Under the pieces are notes generated by a model. It had not been told where the DNA came from and ran no database searches. It worked only from the letters and a program-made list of their open reading frames with translations. Both the position numbers and the translations under genes were made by a program. A stretch of 64,000 nucleotides of DNA from Bolinopsis microptera (taxonomy: Eukaryota > Ctenophora > Tentaculata > Lobata > Bolinopsidae): NCBI RefSeq assembly GCF_026151205.1, contig NC_087077.1:18824975-18888974 (forward strand), written 5' to 3'. Shown in pieces: positions 34,259-44,844 of this stretch. Numbering within the stretch: the stretch's first letter is position 1; each line of letters starts with the position of its first letter.

Positions 34259-37200
34259 ATGGGTATGGATAATTGGGTGGGCGAGTACAGAGCATTAGAG
34301 CAAGCTGGAGATGCCATCATGGAACTTATTGCAGAACGAAACAGGGTTACTGGTGGCGGCGGCGAGGGGCTCAAGGTTTTTTATTTGATTTACTATCATT
34401 AATCCACTGTAGATATATCTATATATTATGATATATTGCAATTCAATTATACATTGTTATGTGGGGTTAAAAACACGTACGTTAAGACTTGCAGTATTAA
34501 GATTTGATTTGAATTCAGAGTTCGGGCTAAGTATGTGTTTTTACAATGACTTGATGACTAGATCAACGAGTTATTTTGTTCACTCAAATGAAAAATGTAC
34601 TGAATTATTTCCTCAGATTTCCAGCAGAATCAGACAAGCACAAAACAATTTCAACCACGATTTGACTGCCTTACAAAGGGAGCTTCAAAGCGACAAGTCT
34701 TCTAAAAAACTGTAAGTGAATCATAGCACATAGTGTAGCTAGTTTAAAAAAATTATTTTGCAACGTTTAAACTGTGAGGGCGAGGTTCAAATATCATATC
34801 TGGTTTTTCCACTGTAATGAAGTGTCTACAGTAAACACCATATTGAAATAACCATTATCTAGTCTTCATCATCAGATCCCCAAAAGAGTACGATAGGAGG
34901 AATAATATGTTGAATGAAGCAAAGATCAGGAAGATTCAAATAGCTAAATCCTTCGAAGAAACGCGGGCATCTGGGGCAACTCCTTTTGGAGGGGGAATGT
35001 AAGCTTATCTCATATTGTAATAGATAAGTAAACAATATCTTGTTAGTGGTTATCAAAATACTAAAGTCAGTAAACTAGTTTTACATAGATTCCAATTCTT
35101 TCTCGACTGGATCAAGCGATATTGGAGGATATTGAACTGATAAAGTAAAGTTAAAGAGTTACAGAGTGTGTTTATTGAAACTGAACTGTGACTGTGCCAC
35201 AGATTATACTAATTGTAGGTATTAGGTTAGGCTACAAGCAAACTGACACATTTGTACACGTCTAGATTCACTATCATCTGTTACATAGAAAAATGCATTG
35301 TTTTAAGCCACAAAATTAAAAGTCACTAACAACATGAAACCCATGCAGAATTATTATTCAAAACTAATTAATATCTTAATTATTATCTTAATATCTTAAT
35401 TGATATCTTCAGTTCAAATAAAGGGTACCAGCCGGAGGAGAATGAACGAACACAAGGCTACTCAAATAGAGAATTACAATCTCAGCAGCAGCAAGCCATG
35501 GCCGGTAAAACAACTTGTTTATCTGTTTATCTGTTCCTTTACACTCCTCCAATTTTGATAATCATAATATATCCTTCTCTACAGGGCTTAACAAGTACAT
35601 GTTTAGTTATAGTTCTATAGTTATAGTTGTTTACTTATAGTTCTATACAGACCTGTAGTCTCATTATTGGCACCATAGTACCGGGAAACGGAAGCTTCCT
35701 AGTGGGAGGTGATGAAGCTTCCCTGGATGATTAGAGGGTGGCAGAAGTTACATTTCTAGTTTAAGTTACTATGCACAGTGATCAGATTAGAGAGTGGTTT
35801 GCTGTTTAGTTCTTTAGTTATACGTCGAATCTATTTGTATAGTCCTTGGGGCCCAGCTCTAAATGCCTGATAACTGTTTCACTCACCGCGCTATCCCTGA
35901 CGAGTCGACATTGCGAGCGTAGCGAACTCGCTTAGGTAGAGTGTGTGCAGAGTGCCGGGAAGAAAAATTCTTACCAAAGTTAAGGGCCCCTAACTTGAGT
36001 TGGGGGTCTATTGACATACTTTTGTCTAAAATATTGTATGAATCGACGTCGAAACGGCGCCAAATCTCCGGTTGATGACAGAATGTATTATACACTGAAG
36101 TCTGTGCTACGCGAATTTTCCAAAAATTTTTGGTACCCCAATTGCGGTATATAATAGAGATCTCCCATTACATAGTTGTAATAGTTGTCTAGTTAACAGT
36201 GTTTTTGAATTTCTGCCATATTTCTCACTGGTGGTATTATTACAGTTCAAGATGAGGGTCTTGCCAGAATATCAAACATTGTCAAGAGACAGAAAGAGAT
36301 AGGACTCACAATTGGGGATGAGATTGACGGACAGAACGGTTCGTTCCTTAAATTACATTATTACTTTTGTTACTCCTACTTTTATTGGATCATCCAAAGA
36401 TTTATTAACTGTACGATTGCATGCAGGGTGTGTTATAAGATTCGTGTCCAAATTTAAAATGTGATTCTCCATTTTAAGGAGGAGCAGATTGGTTGAGTTC
36501 AGCAGCTCACACAGTATTTTTAGAGAGGTTTAAAGCAGATACTTTATGAGCAGAAAAGTGCATAATAGAGAATAACATCCTCCCCTGGTACGAATACCTT
36601 TAGTCCTGAGAGTGGACTCAATAAACACCTTCGACTTTTACTTAATGATCATTATAATGCTCCATATTTTGCTACATTGAGTTTGCTAATACATAAAGCC
36701 CATAAAAGCTACCAGTTGTAATTACAAAAAACATGTTGAGATGTTGCATCATTTGTTATACGCTCAACACTCAAAGTTTCCCCACGTGTCTTGGACTCTT
36801 GAGCACCCTGTAGATCATTAATGTGGAGTCTGGTGACGCTTATATTTTTGACACGTGACTGCAATTAACAAATCAGCTTCAAATATTGACCTATCAAACT
36901 CAAGAAATACTTTTAAAATTTTTTTTCTGTAAATTAATTTTATTTCAGAGCTTATTGAAGAGATAACAGACAAAACAGACGAAACCGGAAACAGGATAAA
37001 CCGTCAAGTACGTGCTATCAACCACGTGTCGGCAAGAGCAGGAAATGTCTGTGGTAAGTTGTTTAGAAAAACAGTTGAAAACACCATCACATGGAAATGT
37101 TGCTACCGACAGGGAGCGAATCACGTCCGTGTATAGCCCCCTGAAAAAAAGGCCAGCAACATTTCCTTCTAATTAAACAACGATACTAACCAATAATAAA

Positions 37201-40200
37201 TTCTTGTAGGCTAGGTATGTCCGACATCTCCACTAGTACGAGCTACATAGAGAACTCTGGGGTAACCACCCCAGTGGAGGTGGAGCAGATACCGTGCGCT
37301 ACCTCCCCACTACTATCATCAGTCTCTGATTCTAACGATTACTATGATTTTAACACGGACGATTACAGTACTATGCTAGATAACGATGATGATGACATGC
37401 ATCAGTTATCACAGTTGAGGTGTAAGGGGCGCCGCAGGAGACTTACTAAACTTTACGAGTGTACTGCGCCCGGGTGCAACAAGTCGTACACAAAGCCCGC
37501 TCAGCTGACCTACCACATGGACACAACCCATCTTAACTTGAAGTGGTTCACGTGTATCTATAAGAATTGTAACAAATCTTTTTACTATCCGGCCCATATG
37601 AAGAGACACCTCCGTACTCACGGACCCAAGCAGTTCTACTGTGAACTTTGTTACAACACTTTCAGTCGTCTTGAAAACCTCAAAGTTCACCAGCGAAAAT
37701 GTCGTCTTTTACTGATGTGTTCTGTTTGTGGGGAAACTTTCATCACAAACGCCGACATCCAGAAACACAGACAATCTCACTGTGTTTACTTGAAGTGTCT
37801 GTATAAAGACTGCTATGAACACTTGCCCCCTGATAATATTAGGGAACACTTGTCTCACCATGTTAACGTGGTGAAATGCCCACTTTGTGTAGCCATGTAC
37901 CTGGAGCAGTACAACTTGGAGGCGCACATGTTAAAGGATCACAAAACAGAGATGTGTTACACGGCTGACTACACTAGCGATGTTGATGTGGAGAGCTGGT
38001 TTAGGGATATGTTTAGTGATCTACAAGGATTGGACAGTGTTGCAGATCATGGTGGGACAGGGAGCAGTGGGGGGAGCATCTCTCAGACTGATTCTACGGA
38101 GAGTAGCGGTTCTCAGGATAATGATAATAACCAAACTGAAGCGCCCTCTAAATTAGAAGAAAGTGAAAAATCAGCCGATAAAGAAAAATCAGGCTCTAAA
38201 AATACCACCGACTCTGGCACAAAATCAGAAGAGAGCGTAATGTACCGATGTCAGGAAGCAGGCTGTAGTTATTCGACACCAACCCCACGCTGGCTTACCA
38301 AACATACTCTCAGACACCGCAAGAAAGACGCTTTCAAATGTACAGTGTGTAACAAAGTACTGGCTGATAAATGGGGACTTACATTGCACATGTCATCACA
38401 TCGTCTAACCAAGGAGTTTACCTGCTCATACTGCAAGAAAACGTACCCTTCCCAGAGCCGGCTGTCTGCTCATTGTCAGAGGTACCATCCAGAAAGTAGG
38501 GTATGGAACTGTGATGAGTGTCAAATGAGTTTCAGTACGAGCAAGAGATTGATGGTTCATTATAGGAAACATGTTACTGGTTAGGTTGCAATAGTGAAGT
38601 TTAATGTGCCATGTTAGTGTCAAGTTTTGTGGCGTTTTAAATGATTCAGTATTAGTTGTTGTTGTTGTTGTTGCCTCAATATTTATTTCTTTTAAGTTAT
38701 CTTTATAACTTTGAAACTAATTTTAATTACAGTTTACGATATCCTAAGCGAAGAAGAATTCTATCATTTAAAAAAAGCGTTGTGAATGTCGCCCAGATAA
38801 GATCGAATATAATGTGAACGACATGTATCTTATTTATTCGGTTATTTATTTGAGCGTCTTCGTGAGAACTGATCATGCATATTTATTCGGATCTAGATTT
38901 CCTTCAGTGATGCTGACAAAATGTTGAACAATGAGGGTAATTGGATGAATTTTAAAATGAACTTCAGCGCACACGCATTCAAATTGTAGCCGAAGTCTTA
39001 GCGCTGTATTGTCAATTATAAAGTGCGCGCAGGTGTCGCGCGTTTCACAATAGGAACTGTTCTTACCGAATAACTGTTGATACGTTTTAGCGACCATTTA
39101 AGATTGTCCATGCAACATGCACGGAGAAAATTTTCTGTTGATCAAAACTGTGACAGGCTCAATGACAGATTTACCCTATCATTTTATAATGCCTCAAAGA
39201 AACTATCAAATTCTGTGGCCTCATTGCCTCATTGGGCAACAAATATTAACTCATAAAATATAAAATAAGAAATTTAGTCGACGTTTCGTCGTGTGATAAG
39301 CTTTTGTAACCTGTCACGAGTTAATTTTCATCACTAAATCTCTTTCATAGTTTCATGAACGTTAAGACAATGTATAGATTATAAAATCGTACTGTATTCC
39401 GATCAACGCAATCCATCTTAGAATGGCTGTCCGAGGCAAAGACCTTCCGATCCGGCCTGCTGTAGAAGAGAAGATAGATTTGGGGAACTGGTCGCTCCAA
39501 ACGACTCAGTCCCACATTCTGCGAAGTCAGTGTAAATGTAACGGGGGCGTTCAGTGCAACCACTGTTTATACGCCGAAACTTTGAAAATCCCAGATTTAC
39601 CTGAGATGACATTCGACAGAAACGTGTTGACTCTGACACATGTCAGCAGTGGTTGCAAGGTCCAGCTCAACACACTGGACGCTTTAAAACTAGTAGACGA
39701 TAAACAAGATATCATCAAAGTGTCGTATTCCCAGGAATGGCTGGCAAAACGCCAGGACAGCTCCCACATTAAGAACACTCCCAAACCATTCGATTGGACC
39801 TTCAGTACAGCATACTCGGGCACGCTTCTCAACTCAGACACTCACGAGCTATCTGCATCTTCAACTACCCAGGAGCCAGATCAGGAGAAATTACTGCGGA
39901 GGGATAAAATCCTTCACCACACCGAACTGGTCATGTTTGAAGACGAGTTAGCAGACAATGGGAGCAGTAAACTAGTTGTTAAATGCAGAGTGATGCCTAC
40001 CTTCATCCTCGTGCTACTTAGGCATTATCTGAGAGTGGATAAGGTTATGATAAGAGTTCAGGAGACTAGGCTGTTTTGCGAGCAGAACTGGGACTATTTT
40101 CTGAGGGACGTTACTTTAAGAGAGGCTAGTTTTAATGATTTGAAACACTTACAGACTTCTCTTGTCTACGAAGATGAGGGGCCAATTAACCAACATTTGA

Positions 40201-40755
40201 AAGTGGTGAAGAGGGTTTTAGATAAGGTTAGCATTGTTGAATGTAAATAAAGCGGTGTCCGATTTATATTTGGATCTCAATACACAAAGATGTGGTAACT
40301 TGATGAAGACAGTTGTCAAAATACTCCTGATATGTTTATACTTTCCTTTATAGGATGACGAAAAACTGTTTAACATCATTATACATTTCATGTTTTAACT
40401 TATTAGTTTTTACGAGTTCACATTTATTACAAAAGACATTCTGTTTGTTTTATTCTAGTTCTTGAAAATTCAACTAGAACATTTTATACCATGAAAGAAG
40501 GCGGAAACATCCGTACTTATCGAAAGTCATGTATAATTTCCATATTTTATAATTGATGTTCGCTTCTTAATTGCAGGGGATACGTGCTTGAAAATTTCGA
40601 TTACACTAAACTATTGCTTAATTGCTAATGAGATAATCATAGCAACCTATAATACCAATGTGATAAGCTAACATCAGTTATTTTCAGGTTATTGGGCCGT
40701 GATAATACTGTTGTTCGTGGCTATTATATCAGTGATAATCTGGAAGATAGCATAG
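34259..40755 (+). CDS. STX8: Syntaxin-8, Qc-SNARE
   Basis: Syntaxin-8 is a tail-anchored SNARE of endosomes that pairs with syntaxin-7, Vti1b and VAMP7/8 in endosomal fusion. Seven exons join in frame: 34259-34375, 34617-34711, 34876-34998, 35413-35504, 36246-36338, 36949-37053, 40688-40755 (230 aa; human has 236). The SNARE motif lies in exons 5-6 (DEGLARISNIVKRQKEIG, then GDEIDGQNELIEEITDKTDE) with the zero-layer Gln in DGQNEL. After a short Cys-containing linker, exon 7 is one hydrophobic anchor (WAVIILLFVAIISVIIW) ending KIA. The N-terminal half is the usual weakly conserved helical region. The start is the first of two in-frame ATGs, one base after a tag acceptor-like site. The exon 1 donor (AAG|gttttt) is weaker than the rest. 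The last intron (3.6 kb) contains two whole genes. Confidence 0.9.
37217..38584 (+). CDS. Ten-finger C2H2 protein nested in STX8
   Basis: An intronless 455-residue gene inside the last STX8 intron, same strand. The acidic/Ser-rich N-terminus (about 1-65) ends in a basic patch GRRRR. Six fingers follow at about 82-105, 113-135, 142-162, 168-188, 194-215 and 221-242; finger 3 ends in Cys instead of His (HQRKC). A linker of about 100 residues rich in S, E, D and K precedes four more fingers to the C-terminus. Several fingers have the C-x4-C spacing (CTAPGC, CIYKNC, CLYKDC, CQEAGC) and lack TGEKP linkers, as in TFIIIA. The arrangement is not close enough to name it, so TFIIIA-like is only a possibility. 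A ttcttgtag acceptor-like site ends seven bases before the ATG. The 3' UTR has a (gtt)n run near 38656. Confidence 0.85.
   Translation: MSDISTSTSYIENSGVTTPVEVEQIPCATSPLLSSVSDSNDYYDFNTDDYSTMLDNDDDDMHQLSQLRCKGRRRRLTKLYECTAPGCNKSYTKPAQLTYHMDTTHLNLKWFTCIYKNCNKSFYYPAHMKRHLRTHGPKQFYCELCYNTFSRLENLKVHQRKCRLLLMCSVCGETFITNADIQKHRQSHCVYLKCLYKDCYEHLPPDNIREHLSHHVNVVKCPLCVAMYLEQYNLEAHMLKDHKTEMCYTADYTSDVDVESWFRDMFSDLQGLDSVADHGGTGSSGGSISQTDSTESSGSQDNDNNQTEAPSKLEESEKSADKEKSGSKNTTDSGTKSEESVMYRCQEAGCSYSTPTPRWLTKHTLRHRKKDAFKCTVCNKVLADKWGLTLHMSSHRLTKEFTCSYCKKTYPSQSRLSAHCQRYHPESRVWNCDECQMSFSTSKRLMVHYRKHVTG
39423..40250 (+). CDS. TIPRL: TIP41-like protein nested in STX8
   Basis: TIPRL binds catalytic subunits of PP2A, PP4 and PP6 and tunes their activity in stress and TOR signalling; it is cytosolic. 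The intronless 275-residue product carries the family's signature blocks: GNWSLQTTQSHIL, PDLPEMTFDRNVL, KPFDWTFSTAYSGTLL, MFEDELADNGSSKL and VMPTFILVLLRHYLRVDKVM followed by IRVQETRL. Length matches the human protein (272). Unusual is a short Cys-rich insert near residues 37-48 (CKCNGGVQCNHC) before the first conserved block. It lies in the last STX8 intron downstream of the zinc-finger gene, same strand. Its ATG follows an acceptor-like atcttag by one base. The stop TAA overlaps an AATAAAG that could be part of a polyadenylation signal. Confidence 0.93.
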   Translation: MAVRGKDLPIRPAVEEKIDLGNWSLQTTQSHILRSQCKCNGGVQCNHCLYAETLKIPDLPEMTFDRNVLTLTHVSSGCKVQLNTLDALKLVDDKQDIIKVSYSQEWLAKRQDSSHIKNTPKPFDWTFSTAYSGTLLNSDTHELSASSTTQEPDQEKLLRRDKILHHTELVMFEDELADNGSSKLVVKCRVMPTFILVLLRHYLRVDKVMIRVQETRLFCEQNWDYFLRDVTLREASFNDLKHLQTSLVYEDEGPINQHLKVVKRVLDKVSIVECK

Positions 40756-41388
40756 TTTAACTTTAACATCAGACTCTCAATCTAGTCTACCAACGAAAAT
40801 CTTGCATTCGGCTGGACCGACGATAAAAAGATAAGACTCTTCAATTTGTCCTTATATTGAATTTTCCAAGATGAATGATGATCTTTCAAATCAGTTGGTT
40901 GATAAAAATCGATTAGTTTGATTATTGAAATGTCTTTATTAGAAGTTGCAGCACGTTAAATAACCGTACAAATGTTTGTAACGTTATTTCTGACCAGTAA
41001 ATTTTGATTTGCAGTAAGAGTGATTTGAGATTTAAGTGTCTTACTTACATTTTTCAGCTGCGTTTTCCAGCTGTTCACGATTTAGATTTATTTTGTAAAT
41101 AATTAGCATTTCTGTTTTTAATTTAAAGTTTTTGTGTGTTGAAATTTTTAAACCAATTTTTCATTAATAATAAGAGTAATCTCTGCATCCAAATCCACAA
41201 ATAATTAATTCATTTCGTATAGTATAATTATTAGTAAACCGTTGCATTATAATAAAATAATGAAATTTAGTCATCTTAAAATATTTTAAAAAAGAACTAG
41301 TTGTCATGGCAAGACCCAAGAATGCGATAATTCAATGTGCAAACTGCAAACTCCTCATCCACAAATATCACACAATCCAAACCCTATA
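40756..41388. other. Convergent 3' region between STX8 and EEF2KMT
   Basis: AT-rich DNA of about 630 bp between two stop codons facing each other. It should hold both 3' UTRs. No further coding signal is seen. A 61-codon plus-strand frame starting at 41306 runs antisense over the last EEF2KMT exon and is rejected. Confidence 0.6.
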
Positions 41389-43159
41389 CTATATGGTTAA
41401 TCGTAATTTTATAAGTCTAATAACATCCGTACCAGAAAAATACACCGACTTTAGTCCAGATACATCTAGATTGTCAATTGCAAGTCCTTGATCGTTGATT
41501 TCCTCGATGAAAGTATTGTAGGTGTCCTTATTTCTGATGGTTGAGCAGACGTAGGCTACTTTGTCTCTGCCCGTTGGAGAGCTGTGGCAAAATGTAATGT
41601 TATGATATAGTGAGATCTCTTATATAGTGTCAGTGAGATCTATGGTTTAAGCAATAAGCATCGTGAATCATTGACTATCTCAATCGGGCATAATATAATA
41701 CATTGAAGGTCGTACGATTTTGAAACGCTGTAAATAGTGGATCCCTGGCCTTGTTGTTATATTACTGTGGCGTACAGTGTTCACTTAGAATGGTCGTTAT
41801 GTTTACCCGATTACTCTACTGAGTAGACTTCGGGAATACCGGGTTCAACGACTAACCACATTCGAGCTCAAGCAAGACTCAAGAGCGATTAGAAATTAAA
41901 CAAAGTTAAAGTATTCATCACGTCCTATTGTACTATGTCGCCGTGTTTTAGGTCCCCAGTATAGATTGTGCGCGACCTGTTCAAAACCGAAACGCGCGTT
42001 TTATTATCGACTTAATATAAATTATAGCGGCCATCTAGTATTCGATTCAATTTGGAATTTAAACGGCTGCAGTCAGTTTTTTTATCTACCTGGCTGCATT
42101 TTAATGTTCACAGCGAAGTTAGTGATACCATGCAATAGGAAAATGCATTTATTAAATTATAATCAGGCCAGGGTATGTAATAAAATAATATATTATATTA
42201 GCCATGCGAAGCCGCGCGCGGTACGTTTGAAACTACCACACTCACTGCTTAAAAGTTGTGATTGGTAAACAGACAAATTGTTCGCGCGTTGCATGAATCA
42301 AGCCCAGACCGCCGCGCCGTTTTAACTAAAATAAGCCAAAAATAAATACATAACTGGACACCTAACTTAACTGTGAAAAGCAACTACGAAAGTAACACAA
42401 TATTTAAACACTTTAATTAAGTTTCATTTAAAAATTTTAAAAATACCCCAGCTTGTTCTTGATCGTTTTCACCAAATGGGGCAGTATTGTTCGATCGAAC
42501 ACAACATCTGAAAAGTTAAAGGTGTAACTAACTAAACGAAGAATAGCTCTAGTTATAATTGCAACGATCAAAACCACAACATCGTTTATATCATTCGGCT
42601 AAATCGAGTTATCGACAGTACCTGCAGCGACAACAACATCAACCTCATCCTCAACATCGCCAATCCTGGTCCAGTCCAGAGGAGAAACGTTCCCATTATT
42701 AATATTGTTGATATCAAGTGTGTGCTGTGCGGCGCGCAGAACAGATTGGTGGTGGTCAGTCAGTGTGACTTGATCACACATGTGTGATATAACACCTCCT
42801 AACAGTCCCACACCACAACCCAGCTCTAGTACCTTTCTGTAGGGGTACCAATGGTTTAAAATAGAAACTGTAATCCCTAAACCAGCTTGGGTCGAACATT
42901 TTTATTAGTCAGAAATGTAAATCTGGTTGGCTAGTACCAGTGCACCAGTGCACGTTTGATTAACATTTATGATGGTAGTAAATAAAAAACTTGCACCGCT
43001 ATAGAAACACTTTTCTACTGACTTGTTCTGAAAAATGTGGCAGTTTTCAGTGGCCCACTGGCACATAGCTAAACAAGCTTGCCAAGTCTGTAGCCCTGTG
43101 GTACCCTTACTGCACATCGCTACTGTCTCCCGTGTTGCCAGGTAATGGGCCCCGCCGTC
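41389..43159 (-). CDS. EEF2KMT: EEF2KMT/FAM86-type lysine methyltransferase, 3' exons
   Basis: EEF2KMT (FAM86) is a seven-beta-strand SAM-dependent methyltransferase that methylates elongation factor 2. Four exons join in frame: 43159-43023, 42836-42622, 42507-42447, 41581-41389. They encode RETVAMCSKGTTGLQTWQA (the human family has RES.A..S.GTTGL.TW.A), the SAM-binding KVLELGCGVGLLGG, QVTLTDHH, SPLDWTR, VVVAADVVFDRTILPHL and the late strand KVAYVCSTIRNKDTYNTF. The protein ends IRLIKLRLTI. All junction phases (2, 1, 2) agree. N-terminal exons, which in the family cover about 100 residues, were not identified; they should lie between 43160 and 44800. The gene faces STX8 tail to tail. A frame within intron 3 (41966-42268, plus) is not considered real. 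Confidence 0.85.
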
Positions 43160-44844
43160 CTGAAAAGTTAAGATTTAGTTGCTACGTATTTAAAAATGAT
43201 ACTGTGAATTTTACAGCTTTTACAGCTATCATAACCAATTAATAGTTTAAGTATGTTATCAAATAGCGTAGCTACAAATCATTAGGATTGCCATCAATTC
43301 ACATACCAATTTCCAGACAGTATTGAATAATTTCTAATACAGTAAGGAAAGTTAACGTTGCCCAGGACAATAGTTGAATCATGATACGTTTGAGAAAGAG
43401 CTATTAGATTCGAGAAATTGCATCAAATTATGCCATACATACCGAGTTAAGAGGTAATTCTACACTCGGTAACCATGACAACCATGTCACTCAATACACT
43501 CTAACTTGCAATTCTCTCAGCCCAGTTTAATTATATAAGCGCTTGTTAACATATTAAAGTATAATTAAGTTTGGAGGGTAGCCTCGGTAGAAACGTCATG
43601 AGGGTGGCCCAGGTCGGAGAGTTGGGGAGCTGCCAGCCAGCCACCTCCGTACAGTAAGCACAGCTGTAATGTGAGGCTGCCAGCCAGCCACCTCCGTACA
43701 GTAAGCACAGCTGTAATGTGAGATTGAACATACAGGGTGGATTAACGATGTGCTCTTTTCAATTGTTATAGGACATTAGCTGTAATAAGTGGGTCAGTGA
43801 TATCGTGTAGTTTAATGTAGTTGTCTTCATGATTCTAATCCTTCTAACTATAGGTGGCCCACATCACTGACACTAGATGAATCATGCTTGACGAGAAAAC
43901 TTTAAAACCTTCCGCTTGTTTACTGTTTCTATACGAAACATCAAGGAAGAGCAGAATGTGCCAAGTTTTTAAAAATTCATTAAGATAAACTTAAAATTGT
44001 TTATTACAATAGTCTGACAAACTAAGTAAGCATTTTTAAGACATATTTTATAGATTAAAGGTCCAGCACAATGTTAGAGTTTTTCAAAACCATCAGTCTG
44101 TTTCGTCACCAATCACGTGACAATGATCTGGTTATGACGTCATAAGTCACGTGGTGAACATTTATCAAGCAGCACAACATCAATATGATGAATTGTGGAG
44201 CTTTTTATAGATCTCAGCGTTATATATCGAACTGGTGAAAAGAAGCAATTTTATCGCTGTCAATGCAGAGTGTTTGAGTCATAAAAGTCACCGTAGATCT
44301 CAGCATTATATATATCGAACTGGTGAAAAGAAGCAATTTTATCGCTGTCAATGCAGAGTGTTTGAGTCACCATGGTAACACCACATGGAAGTCACCGTAG
44401 ATAACAATATCCAGCAAGACAAGACCAAAAGATGCGCACAAATATCGGCAGCTCAAATCCACCATCTATAATGACAACGACGACGTGGTGGCACAAAGCA
44501 AACTCGTTAAGACCTCAGTTATTTAGCTAAAAAGAGTTACTGCTCTGTATTTGCTGTTCTGTATTTGCTGCTCTGTATCTACTAGTATCACATTCGCTTG
44601 GTTCAACGAAAGATTTGTTATTTTGTTGTACTGCAATCTACTGGTATCACTTTAACCACATTAAAGAACGCGGGTTAAAGTACATTTCGGATTTGTTATT
44701 ATTGTGTGAAGAATTTAAACAATAAACATTTTCAACACTTACTTCACAACAATTTTAAACTCTACGACTAATCAATGATGACATATTTATAACACATTCT
44801 TTGGAAAATAACACATCCTATCGTATCTAGTAAGAACGACAAAA
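43160..44844. other. Divergent upstream region with two local duplications
   Basis: Between EEF2KMT (minus) and the membrane-protein gene (plus). It contains a perfect 47-bp tandem duplication (43629-43675 and 43676-43722). A second tandem duplication with an 86-bp offset has arms of about 74 bp at 44208-44281 and 44294-44368 (cgaactggtgaaaagaagca). A ctgtatttgctg repeat lies at about 44550-44590. Missing 5' exons of EEF2KMT may be here but none could be fixed. Confidence 0.6.

Noticed and set aside
37217..38584. Naming the nested finger gene TFIIIA (GTF3A)
   Set aside because: C-x4-C spacing and missing TGEKP linkers are suggestive, but there are ten fingers split 6+4 by a long linker, and the diagnostic TFIIIA finger order is not clear.
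41966..42268. 100-codon plus-strand frame
   Set aside because: It lies in an EEF2KMT intron, has no family motif and is of AT-rich average composition.
43546..43731. N-terminal exon of EEF2KMT in the 47-bp duplicated region
   Set aside because: The minus strand has an acceptor-like attacag, but the reading does not resemble the family N-terminus and the exact duplication looks non-coding.
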